Positions 56,137 through 64,000 of a stretch of DNA of 64,000 nt are shown in pieces. The position numbers were made by a program, and so were the translations under genes. The notes below the pieces were generated by a model, which did not search any database, was not told the origin of the DNA, and saw only the letters and a list, made by a program, of their open reading frames with translations. Source of the DNA: Lysobacterales bacterium. GTDB lineage: Bacteria > Pseudomonadota > Gammaproteobacteria > Xanthomonadales > Ahniellaceae. The stretch lies in contig JADKHK010000007.1 in assembly GCA_016721845.1 (NCBI GenBank), positions 1 through 64,000 on the forward strand, written 5' to 3'. Numbering within the stretch: position 1 is the first letter of the stretch; the number at the start of each line of letters is the position of its first letter.

Positions 56137-57936
56137 TCAGTGTTCGGCCCAGTGCACGCGGTCCCCGCCCGAGACCTTGGCGGCATACATCGCGCGGTCG
56201 GCGCGCATCAGCAGGTCGCGGGCATCGGCGGTGTCGGTATCCAGTCCGGCGACGCCGATGCTGGCGGTGATGCGGACCACGCCGTCGTCCAGCGTGATCG
56301 GCACCGCGACCGCATCGCGGATGCGATCGGACAACACGCGAACGGCAATCTCGCTGCGCGCGTCCGGGGTCACCACGACAAATTCGTCGCCACCCAGGCG
56401 CGCCGCGATGTCGTCGTGGCCAACGCAGTCGCGGATGCGTTGCGCGATTTGCGCCAGCACGCGGTCGCCGATGCCATGGCCGTAGCGGTCGTTGACGTGC
56501 TTGAAGCCGTCGAGGTCGATCAGCAGCACGCGCAGATGGTCGCGGCGCTGGGCGAACGCAGCGGTGAAATGCGCGTCCAGTGCGGTGCGATTGGCGAGGC
56601 CGGTCAGCGGGTCGTGCAGGGCCAGTTCGCGCAGCCGCACGTTCGCGGCCTCGAGCTGTTCGGTGCGCTCGGCGACATGACGTTCCAATGCCGATTCATG
56701 CTCCCGCACCTGCCGCAGCGCGGCCTGCTGCGACTCCAGCAGCAACGCCTGCGCCTCGGACTTCTGCCGCTTCAGTTCATTGAAGCGCGCGGCGAGACCG
56801 AACGACAGCAGCAGCATTTCCAGACCCGAGCCGATCGGCATCGCGTTGGCCGTCAGCAGATTGTTCGGAATCAGGCCGAAATTGCGCAGCGACGTCAGCA
56901 ACGCACCGAATAACAGCGCGAACCAGGCCAGCACCAGAATCCGCGCGCCGGGAACGCCACGCCACGCACAGACGAGGCCGCAGCTGAAGATCAGGATCGC
57001 GTTCAGCACGCCGCCCGCCGACATCAGCTGGAAGGCGGGACGAATCGGCCCGACCATTGCCACGACCAGCACGACGGCATGGGCGCCGCTCAGCACGCCG
57101 AGGACCCGATGCCAGTGCGGCGCGTGGCGCGCGGTATCGAGGTAGACGCGGGCATAGATCGCGGCCAGCAGGCTCGAGGCCGCAAAGCCGATGCCGAGCA
57201 TGCGATTGCCGAGATCGACGGCGTTTGGCCACAGGAACTGCGCGCCGAGACCGGTCATGGCGGCCACGGCCGTCGCGAAACAGAGCACGAAGGCGACGTA
57301 CAGCAGGATCGAGCGCTCGCGCAGCACCGCGAACAGCAACAGGTTGTACAGGGCCAGCGCCAGTGCGGCCCCGACGTACAGGGCATTCGCCGTGTACTGC
57401 GCCTCGGAATGCGCGCGGAAGGCCTGCTCGCTCCAGATCGCCGACGACAGCGTCATCGTGCCGAGCGAGCTGGCACGCAGGTACAGCACGCCGCGCTCGC
57501 CCGGCTTCAGTCGCAGCGTGAACACGGCATTGCGGTGCGGATAACTGCGCGCCGCGAACGGCACGCGATCGCCGCTCTGTTGATGATCGGTGCCGCGCGC
57601 GGAAACGAAATAGGCGTCGATGCGGTCGACCGTGGCGTATTCGAATTCGATGCGCCAGGCCTGCTCGCCGGTCGCACGCGACTGCACCGGCAGCCGCATC
57701 CAGATCGTGTCGGTGCTGTAGCCGAAGCTCAGGTCGGGATGATCGCGAGGCGGCGCGAACTCCGCCGTGCGCGCGATGACGTCCTGCAGGTTCCAGCGAC
57801 TGTCGACATCGTGCAGGACGGTGGCGACCTGACCCATTCTCAGGTCGCGCTCGTCCCCGACCAGGTCAAGCGCACGCGCGCGGCCGATCGGCAGCAGCAG
57901 GATGCAGGCCAGCAGGAACCATGCGGCGCGACGCAT
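56137..57936 (-). CDS. 7TMR-DISM diguanylate cyclase
   Basis: 599 residues. A signal peptide (RRAAWFLLACILLLPIGRA) is followed by a periplasmic DISMED2 domain (WMRLPVQSRATGEQAWRIEF, VLYLRASSLGTMTLS) at about 40-170. Seven membrane segments span about 180-390, then a coiled coil (SALERHVAERTEQLEAANVR) and a GGDEF domain from about 437 with the active motif LGGDEFVVV and the substrate segment DLDGFKHVND. It makes c-di-GMP in response to a periplasmic ligand. ATG 57936 is chosen because the signal peptide starts there. It follows the FHA-GGEEF gene by 5 bases. Confidence 0.92.
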   Translation of the reverse strand: MRRAAWFLLACILLLPIGRARALDLVGDERDLRMGQVATVLHDVDSRWNLQDVIARTAEFAPPRDHPDLSFGYSTDTIWMRLPVQSRATGEQAWRIEFEYATVDRIDAYFVSARGTDHQQSGDRVPFAARSYPHRNAVFTLRLKPGERGVLYLRASSLGTMTLSSAIWSEQAFRAHSEAQYTANALYVGAALALALYNLLLFAVLRERSILLYVAFVLCFATAVAAMTGLGAQFLWPNAVDLGNRMLGIGFAASSLLAAIYARVYLDTARHAPHWHRVLGVLSGAHAVVLVVAMVGPIRPAFQLMSAGGVLNAILIFSCGLVCAWRGVPGARILVLAWFALLFGALLTSLRNFGLIPNNLLTANAMPIGSGLEMLLLSFGLAARFNELKRQKSEAQALLLESQQAALRQVREHESALERHVAERTEQLEAANVRLRELALHDPLTGLANRTALDAHFTAAFAQRRDHLRVLLIDLDGFKHVNDRYGHGIGDRVLAQIAQRIRDCVGHDDIAARLGGDEFVVVTPDARSEIAVRVLSDRIRDAVAVPITLDDGVVRITASIGVAGLDTDTADARDLLMRADRAMYAAKVSGGDRVHWAEH

Positions 57937-57941
57937 ATCGT

Positions 57942-58829
57942 CTATGGGCTCGCCCAGCACACCCGATTGCGTCCGGCCGCTTTGGCGCGGAACAGCTCGG
58001 CGTCGGCGGCGCGCATGAATTCGGCGCTGGTCTGGTAGCCGATCTGCCACTGCACCACGCCGATGCTGGTGGTGATGCGGCGCGGCACGCCGGCCGACTC
58101 CGGCTGCAGGGCCTCGATCGCGCGGCGCAAGGCTTCGCTGTAGTCGATGGCTTTCTGCAGCGACGTGTTCGGCAGGATCACCGCGAATTCCTCGCCGCCG
58201 AGGCGGCCGGCGAAGAATCCGGCCAGCAGGGCGTTGCGGATCACGGTCGCAACCGCGCGCAGGACATCGTCCCCGGCGAGATGGCCGAGCTCGTCGTTGA
58301 TGCGCTTGAAATGGTCGAGATCGACGAAGGCCAGCGACAGCGATGCCCCGGACTGCGCACCGATCACGGCCTTTTCCAGCGCTTCGCGCCAGACCCGGCG
58401 ATTCGGCAGGCCGGTCAGGGTGTCGACGGTGGCGCGCTCGACCATGGCCTGGTGATAGCGATCCTCCAGGCTTTCGCGGCGCATGAACTTCAGCACCGCG
58501 TCGCCGACCGCGATCTGGTCGCCATCGTGGAGTTCGATGCGCGTCACCGGTTCCTCGTTGACCAGGGTCTGGTTGGTCGAACCGAGGTCTTCCAGCACGT
58601 AATGCTCGCGCTCGAAGACGATGCGGCAGTGCTGGCGCGACACGCTGGCGTGCGGAATCTGCAGATCGCACGAGACCGAGCGGCCGACGACCACGGCGCT
58701 GTCGCCGACTTCGATCTGTGCACCGAGGTTTTCGCCATGGATCACGACGATGCGCGCACCGGGGCGGCCGCCGCTGTCGCCGAGATTCAGGCGCAGGCGT
58801 TGCGTGGTTTGCGGATCAGGTCCGGACAT
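57942..58829 (-). CDS. FHA-domain diguanylate cyclase
   Basis: 295 residues. Residues about 25-105 are an FHA domain (VVVGRSVSCDLQIPHASVSR, then QHCRIVF and LEDLGSTNQTLVNEE). Residues about 130-295 are a GGDEF domain with the active variant LGGEEFAVI and DLDHFKRINDELGH. The FHA part suggests recruitment by a phosphothreonine protein. ATG 58829 (MSGPDPQTTQ) is chosen over 58883. It forms a two-gene operon with the DISM cyclase and could link Ser/Thr phosphorylation to c-di-GMP. Confidence 0.92.
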   Translation of the reverse strand: MSGPDPQTTQRLRLNLGDSGGRPGARIVVIHGENLGAQIEVGDSAVVVGRSVSCDLQIPHASVSRQHCRIVFEREHYVLEDLGSTNQTLVNEEPVTRIELHDGDQIAVGDAVLKFMRRESLEDRYHQAMVERATVDTLTGLPNRRVWREALEKAVIGAQSGASLSLAFVDLDHFKRINDELGHLAGDDVLRAVATVIRNALLAGFFAGRLGGEEFAVILPNTSLQKAIDYSEALRRAIEALQPESAGVPRRITTSIGVVQWQIGYQTSAEFMRAADAELFRAKAAGRNRVCWASP

Positions 58830-58957
58830 GGCCGAAAGTGTACGCGTTGCGCCGCGATCCCGCACCGCGCCACGGCTCGTCACGTCGGCACCGGATCGGC
58901 ATGGCTTGAACCCGGCGGCGCGGCTATCGTCGCCGTCCCGCTCCGGAGTCGAACCAG

Positions 58958-61933
58958 ATGCTGCGATCGTCCCTGTTCCTGTCCGCCCTCCTGTCGGCCG
59001 CGGTCGCCCAGGCCTTCGATGGTCGCGATGGCGCCGATCCGCGCTGGCAGGCGTGGTCGCAGCACGAGGCGCTGGAGCGCGCGTCGCTGTTTCATGGCCT
59101 GCAATGGCGCGCGCTCGGGCCGACCGTTCAAGGCGGGCGCGTGGTCGACGTCGAATCGATCCCCGGCCAGCCGTACGGCTTCTACGTCGCCTACGCCAGC
59201 GGCGGCGTCTGGAAGACCACGACCAATGGCGTCGGCTTCGAGCCCTTGAGCGATGCGCTGCCGACGATGATCACCGGCGATATCGCGGTCGACCCGCATC
59301 GACCCGAGCGCTTGTGGATCGGCTCCGGCGAGCCGAACTCGTCGCGATCGAGCTACGGCGGCATGGGGGTGTTCCGCAGCGACGATGGCGGCAAGACCTT
59401 CGTCCACCTCGGCCTGACCGATGTCGATCGCATCAGCCGCGTGCTGGTCGATCCCAGGGACGGCACGCACGTCTGCGTGGCCGCGATCGGCAGCCTCTAC
59501 TCCCGCAACGGCCGTCGCGGTGTGTTCTGCACGCGCGACGACGGGGCCAGCTGGACCCAGGTACTGAAAGGCGAGGGCGATACCGGCGTGATCGATCTCG
59601 TCCTCGATCCGACACAGCCGGGCACGCTGTACGCATCGACCTGGGAGCGCTCGCGCACCGCCTGGAACTTCGTCGAGTCGGGCGCGGGTTCGGGCATCTG
59701 GAAATCGGTCGATGGCGGCGCGACCTGGGCGCGTCTGGGCGGTGGCCTGCCGAGTGGCCCGCAGGTCGGCCGGATCGGTCTCGCGGCGTCGGCGTCGCAG
59801 CCTGGCACGCTGTACGCCAGCATCGACAACTGGGCCGAACTGCCGGCCGACCAGCAGGACCTCGGCGATCGACCACTGTCGGCGCGGCGCCTGAAGCGCA
59901 TGAGCAAGGACGAATTCCTCGCCCAGGACCCCGAGGAAATCGAGAGCTTCATCCGCAGCAATGATCTCGACACCGAACTGGATGCCAAGACCCTGATCGC
60001 GAAGGTCAAGGCGGATGAGGTCAGCGTGCAGGATCTGGTCGATGCGCTGAACGACGCCGAGGCGGCCTTGTTCAATACCGACATCCACGGCCTCGAAGTC
60101 TGGCGTTCCGACGACGCCGGCGCGACCTGGCGCAAGACCCACGCCGACGTGCTCAGCGAGGTGAATTACACCTACGGCTACTACTTCGGACAGATCCGCG
60201 TGTCACCGACGAATGCCGACCTGATCTACCTCCTCGGCATGCCGGTGATCACCTCCAGCGATGGCGGCAAGACCTTCACCGGCATGAATCCGCCGAGCGT
60301 GCATGTCGACCACCACGCGTGGTGGATCGATGCCGCGAACCCGGACCGGATGATCGGCGGCAACGATGGCGGTCTCGACATCAGCTACGACGGCGGCAAG
60401 ACCTGGCTCAAGCTCGATGCCCAACCGGTCGGGCAGTTCTACACGGTCGGCGTCGACATGGCCGAGCCCTTCAACATTTATGGCGGCCTGCAAGACAACG
60501 GCACCTGGAAAGGCTCGTCCGAGGCGCGCTGGGACGACGCCGACGCATGGTCCTTCATCGGTGGCGGCGACGGCATGCATGTCGCGATCGATCCGCGCGA
60601 CGCGACCGTCTACACCGGCTACCAGTTCGGCTTCTATCGCTCTTCCGCCGGCCACGAAGTGCGGCCGCGCGAGAAGCTCGGTACACCGGCCCTGCGCTAC
60701 AACTGGAACACGCCGGTGCTGCTGAGCCCGCACAATCCCGATGTCGTCTATTTCGGCGCCAACCAGCTGTTCCGTTCCTTCGATCGCGGCCGCACCTGGG
60801 GCGCGATCAGCCCCGACCTGACCACCAGCACGCAGCGTGGCGATGTGCCGTACGCGACCATCACCTCGGTCAGCGAATCGCCGAAGCAGTTCGGCCTGAT
60901 CTGGGCCGGCACCGATGATGGCCATGTCTGGATCACCACCGGCGGCGGCAACGACTGGCGCGAGGTCTCGGCGAAGTTGCCGGAACGCTGGGTGTCGCGC
61001 GTGTTCGCCTCGCAGCACGTGCGCGACCGCGCCTACGTCAGTTTCAACACCTATCGCAACGACGAAGCCATTCCCTACGTGTTCGTGAGCGAGGATCTGG
61101 GCAAGACCTGGCGCTCGATCAGCGCGAACCTGCCGGCCGAAGCGGTGAACGTGATCAAGGAAGACCCGCTCAATGCCGACGTGCTGTACGTCGGCACCGA
61201 CCGCGGCGTCTATGTCTCGCTGGACCGCGGCGCGGCATGGCAGACCCTCGACGCCGGCCTGCCGAACGTGCCGGTGCATGACCTGGTCGTACATCCGCGT
61301 GATCGCCAGCTGGTTGCGGCGACGCACGGACGCAGCGTCTGGATCGTCGACGCGTTGCCGATCCAGGAACTCACCGCCGAAGTGCGCGCGAAGCCCGCAC
61401 ATCTGTTCCATGTCGATGACGTCGAGGGCGACCGCGGCTGGCGTTCGCGGCCATCGCGCTGGTTCGACGAAACCCCCGACCTGCCGACGACGACGATCCA
61501 CTACTGGGCCAAGGCAGCGGGCACGGGCAAGCTCTGGGTCCTGAATGCCGACAAGCAACTTCTGAAGGAGATCGTGGTCCATGCCGAGCCCGGCATCAAC
61601 CGGCTGGAATGGGACCTGTTGATCGATCCGGATCTGGCCCTGGCGGCGGAGCAGGCGAAAAACGACAAGCTCGCCGAGGACGCGCGCGAGGCCGCAGCCA
61701 AACAGCCGAAGGACGCCGATGCCAAGGCCGCGGATGACAGCGGCCGGCTGGCCAAGACGCCGTACGCCGAGTCCATCCGGCTCGGGCATCGCCTGTACCT
61801 GATGCCGGGCGAATACACCTTGCAACTGCAGTTGGCCGACACCACTTCCGACACCCCGTTCACCATCACCGCACCCGAGCCGCGCAAGCCGCGCGCGGTC
61901 CCGGCCATGAAGATTCGCGGAAAAGAGGACTGA
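58958..61933 (+). CDS. Large secreted BNR/sortilin-like beta-propeller protein
   Basis: 991 residues. The signal peptide is LRSSLFLSALLSAAVAQA. At least nine Asp-box (BNR) turns of S-x-D-x-G-x-T-W type are spread over residues about 140-760 (for example SDDGGKTF, SVDGGATW, SYDGGKTW, SEDLGKTW), as in sortilin/VPS10-like propellers. An acidic helical insert lies at about 305-380 (DPEEIESFIRSNDLDTEL). The last 170 residues form a separate domain, with a Lys/Ala-rich stretch near 890-930. Such proteins are often annotated as glycosyl hydrolases without proven activity. A role in surface glycan or protein binding is inferred. Confidence 0.85.
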   Translation: MLRSSLFLSALLSAAVAQAFDGRDGADPRWQAWSQHEALERASLFHGLQWRALGPTVQGGRVVDVESIPGQPYGFYVAYASGGVWKTTTNGVGFEPLSDALPTMITGDIAVDPHRPERLWIGSGEPNSSRSSYGGMGVFRSDDGGKTFVHLGLTDVDRISRVLVDPRDGTHVCVAAIGSLYSRNGRRGVFCTRDDGASWTQVLKGEGDTGVIDLVLDPTQPGTLYASTWERSRTAWNFVESGAGSGIWKSVDGGATWARLGGGLPSGPQVGRIGLAASASQPGTLYASIDNWAELPADQQDLGDRPLSARRLKRMSKDEFLAQDPEEIESFIRSNDLDTELDAKTLIAKVKADEVSVQDLVDALNDAEAALFNTDIHGLEVWRSDDAGATWRKTHADVLSEVNYTYGYYFGQIRVSPTNADLIYLLGMPVITSSDGGKTFTGMNPPSVHVDHHAWWIDAANPDRMIGGNDGGLDISYDGGKTWLKLDAQPVGQFYTVGVDMAEPFNIYGGLQDNGTWKGSSEARWDDADAWSFIGGGDGMHVAIDPRDATVYTGYQFGFYRSSAGHEVRPREKLGTPALRYNWNTPVLLSPHNPDVVYFGANQLFRSFDRGRTWGAISPDLTTSTQRGDVPYATITSVSESPKQFGLIWAGTDDGHVWITTGGGNDWREVSAKLPERWVSRVFASQHVRDRAYVSFNTYRNDEAIPYVFVSEDLGKTWRSISANLPAEAVNVIKEDPLNADVLYVGTDRGVYVSLDRGAAWQTLDAGLPNVPVHDLVVHPRDRQLVAATHGRSVWIVDALPIQELTAEVRAKPAHLFHVDDVEGDRGWRSRPSRWFDETPDLPTTTIHYWAKAAGTGKLWVLNADKQLLKEIVVHAEPGINRLEWDLLIDPDLALAAEQAKNDKLAEDAREAAAKQPKDADAKAADDSGRLAKTPYAESIRLGHRLYLMPGEYTLQLQLADTTSDTPFTITAPEPRKPRAVPAMKIRGKED

Positions 61934-61936
61934 TCC

Positions 61937-62725
61937 ATGAACCATCTGCGTTTTGTCGCACCGCTCGCGGTGCTGGCCGCTGCCCTGGCGGGCGGTGCCG
62001 CCGCCGAAGAGGCCTGTCTCACGCCGGGTGCGGCGGGCCAGACGCTTGGCGGCATCGTGCACGGCATCGATGTGTACGGTGCTCGTCGCTACGGCGACAA
62101 GCCGAAGTCCGATGCGATCGACCGCGTGATCCTGCTCGCCCTGGATCGCGCCACCTGTGTCGGATCGAAGGACACTGCAGCGGGCGGTGCGATCAAGGCC
62201 GTGCAGCTGGTCGCGGACGAAGCGCTGCAGGCGACCCTGCGCGCTTGGGTCGGCCGCCATGTGACGATCGATGGCACGCTCGCAGCCGCGACGTCGAACC
62301 TGCACCGCACCGCCTGGGTGCTGGAAGCGACCGCCGCACGTGAAGTCGCAGGTGGCAGTTCGCTGTCGCGTGCGCAATCGGCGGACCTGCTGGAGAAGGG
62401 GCGCGTGCCGGTCCGCATCGGCGCTCGCGGCTCACGCTTCGACGCCTGCACCGGCATCGCGCAGCTCTCGCGCTCCTCGCCCGGCATCGTGCGCGAGCGC
62501 GGCAGCAATGCGGGCGCTGCGGTCGCGACGATCCAGCATGCCGATGTCGTGCATCTGTGTGAAACCTCGGCCGATGGCGAATGGTTCGGCGTTGTCATCC
62601 GGCCGGCGAACAAGCCGAAGCTCGATTGCGGCGTCATGCAGTCGATTCCCGGCGCGGAACCGTATCGCGGCCGCTGCGTCTCCGGCTGGCTGCGCACCGA
62701 CGAGGTCCTGATCGAAGCGGGCTGA
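61937..62725 (+). CDS. Secreted DUF4431-like protein with SH3-like C-terminus
   Basis: 262 residues. A signal peptide (FVAPLAVLAAALAGGAAA) precedes an N-terminal half with CLTPGAAGQTLGGIVHGIDV, VILLALDRATCVGSKD and VGRHVTIDGTLAAATSNLHR, matching the DUF4431 layout. The C-terminal half has paired cysteines (HLCETSADGEWFGVVI and CGVMQSIPGAEPYRGRC), ending RCVSGWLRTDEV, like a bacterial SH3. It begins 3 bases after the propeller gene, so the two are co-transcribed. The function is unknown. Confidence 0.7.
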   Translation: MNHLRFVAPLAVLAAALAGGAAAEEACLTPGAAGQTLGGIVHGIDVYGARRYGDKPKSDAIDRVILLALDRATCVGSKDTAAGGAIKAVQLVADEALQATLRAWVGRHVTIDGTLAAATSNLHRTAWVLEATAAREVAGGSSLSRAQSADLLEKGRVPVRIGARGSRFDACTGIAQLSRSSPGIVRERGSNAGAAVATIQHADVVHLCETSADGEWFGVVIRPANKPKLDCGVMQSIPGAEPYRGRCVSGWLRTDEVLIEAG

Positions 62726-62795
62726 TCGCCACGGCGCACCGCGATACCGGCCGTGACAATTCGCTATGCTCGCGGCCCATGATGGGAGAGAGCCG

Positions 62796-63857
62796 ATGAG
62801 CACGCCTGCAGATCGCCTGGCGGAGTTGTTGCCGTTTGGACCACGCAAGGGTCGCGGTGGTAGTGGATCAGGGCAGTCGCCCTCGGGCGGCGGCGCGAAA
62901 TGGCCGAGTGGCCTGATCGGAGCCGCGGTCGTCGCGGTAATGCTGCTGTGGCTGTTCTTCAGTTCCTACTACACGGTGCAGCCGGAAGGGCGCGCGGTGG
63001 TGAAGCGGCTCGGCGCGGTCATCGCGATCACCGATCCCGGCCTGCATTTCAAGCTGCCGTTCGGCATCGACACGGTCGAGTTCGTCGCGACCGAGCGCGT
63101 GCTCAAGCAGGAGTTCGGATTCCGCACCCTGGCCACCGAGGGCGAGCGCAGCGAATACGCACCGGAGGATTTCCCGGAAGAGTCGCTGATGCTCTCCGGC
63201 GACCTCAACATCATCGACGTCGAATGGGTGGTCCAGTACCGCATCAGCGATCCGATGAAATATCTCTACGGCATGCGTGATCCGACCCGCACCCTGCGCG
63301 ACATCAGCGAATCGGTGATGCGCCGTGTCGTCGGCAACCGCATCGGCAGCGAGGTGCTGACCACCGCGCGCGTCGACATCGCGAATCTGGCCCAGCAGGA
63401 AATCCAGGAAGCGATGTCGAAGTACGACGTCGGCATCCACGTGGTCACCCTGCAGTTGCAGGACGTGGTGCCGCCACGGGCGGTGCAGCCGGCCTTCAAC
63501 GAGGTCAACGAAGCGCGCCAGGAGCGCGAGCGCATGATCAACGAGGCCACCAAGCGCCTCAACCAGGAAATCCCCAAGGCCAGCGGCGAAGCGAATCGCC
63601 TGATCGCCGAGGCGGAAGGTTATGCGACCGAACGCGTGAACCAGGCGCTGGGCGAAACCGCGGCGTTCCGCTCCATCCTTGCCGAATACCGCAGCGCACC
63701 CGCGGTGACGCGTGCCCGCATGTACATCGAGACCCTGCATTCGGTGCTGCCGAACATCGGCAACGTGATGGTGGTGAAGGACGGCAAGACCGCACCGCTG
63801 CCCTATTTCGAGCTGCGCAAGCCGCAGGCCGCACCCGCCACGGAGACGCCGCAATGA
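62796..63857 (+). CDS. hflK: FtsH protease modulator subunit HflK
   Basis: 353 residues. A Gly/Ser-rich cytoplasmic N-terminus (GPRKGRGGSGSGQSPSGG) is followed by one membrane helix at about 40-58 and the SPFH/band-7 domain (YYTVQPEGRAVVKRLGAV, VVQYRISDPMKYLYGMRDPT). Then comes a coiled coil and IAEAEGYATERVNQALGE. HflK and HflC form a periplasmic cage around FtsH at the inner membrane. ATG 62796 has a GGGAGAG site. Its stop overlaps the hflC start as ATGA. Confidence 0.96.
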   Translation: MSTPADRLAELLPFGPRKGRGGSGSGQSPSGGGAKWPSGLIGAAVVAVMLLWLFFSSYYTVQPEGRAVVKRLGAVIAITDPGLHFKLPFGIDTVEFVATERVLKQEFGFRTLATEGERSEYAPEDFPEESLMLSGDLNIIDVEWVVQYRISDPMKYLYGMRDPTRTLRDISESVMRRVVGNRIGSEVLTTARVDIANLAQQEIQEAMSKYDVGIHVVTLQLQDVVPPRAVQPAFNEVNEARQERERMINEATKRLNQEIPKASGEANRLIAEAEGYATERVNQALGETAAFRSILAEYRSAPAVTRARMYIETLHSVLPNIGNVMVVKDGKTAPLPYFELRKPQAAPATETPQ

Positions 63858-64000
63858 AGTCGACTCTCGCGTTGATCTTCGCCGTGCTGGCCGCGATCGG
63901 CCTGCTGCAGTCGACCTATGTGATCGACCAGGCCGAACAGGCCATCCTCGTGCAGTTCGGCGAACCGGTGGGCGAGTTGGTGAACACGCCCGGCCTGCAC
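63854..64000 (+). CDS. hflC: FtsH protease modulator subunit HflC, 5' part
   Basis: The first 49 residues (MKSTLALIFAVLAAIGLLQS, then YVIDQAEQAILVQFGEPVGE) match the HflC signal-anchor and the start of the SPFH domain. The gene is cut by the window end. It overlaps hflK by four bases. Confidence 0.93.
   Translation, partial: MKSTLALIFAVLAAIGLLQSTYVIDQAEQAILVQFGEPVGELVNTPGLH

Overview
The window is GC-rich DNA from a Gram-negative bacterium, most likely a gammaproteobacterium of the Xanthomonadales/Lysobacterales. The grounds are an outer-membrane polysaccharide export lipoprotein, an AcnD/PrpF methylcitrate pair, REP palindromes with their RAYT transposase, an hflK-hflC pair and a secreted protein ending in FADSFE. 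The placement is inference from gene content. No rRNA, tRNA, CRISPR array, insertion sequence or prophage was recognised.

Positions 1-34.6 kb hold one very large surface-polysaccharide locus, almost all on the minus strand. Read in transcription order it starts with sugar-nucleotide genes (a GDP-mannose dehydratase paralogue, gmd, fcl). The plus-strand initiating transferase wecA lies next to them. Then comes the assembly operon: a CpsB-type phosphatase, a Wza-type lipoprotein, a Wzc-type co-polymerase/tyrosine kinase, a J-domain membrane protein, a TPR-like membrane protein, a FecR-like protein, a Wzy/ligase and galE. After a REP/RAYT region (17.3-21.7 kb) follow a UDP-glucuronate epimerase, a glycosyltransferase, fdtC/fdtA/fdtB-like genes for a dTDP-3-acetamido-3,6-dideoxyhexose, an acyltransferase-flippase fusion, many glycosyltransferases, three methyltransferases and a second ligase-like gene that leaves the window at base 1. 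The 5-15 kb part is visibly less GC-rich, as expected of an exchangeable O-antigen/EPS cassette. Eight genes in the first half carry frameshifts; the nine that could be placed sit in short homopolymers, so sequencing error is the best explanation.

Positions 34.7-46.4 kb are mostly housekeeping: a small unknown protein, a structured non-coding stretch, mnmG, a GYF-domain protein, a DUF6265-like protein, acnD and prpF with a HigBA module between them and a ParDE module after them, and tex. Positions 46.4-53.9 kb form a signalling island: a secreted Reeler-like protein, a MoxR ATPase, a small membrane protein, an FHA-GAF-PP2C phosphatase, two tandem paralogous secreted mini-proteins, a Ser/Thr kinase with TPRs and a CoxE-type vWA protein. 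This is the most interesting candidate for an undescribed system.

Positions 53.9-64 kb carry an MDR reductase, an FAD monooxygenase, two tandem diguanylate cyclases (7TMR-DISM-GGDEF and FHA-GGEEF), a large secreted BNR-propeller protein, a small secreted protein, and hflK with the start of hflC.
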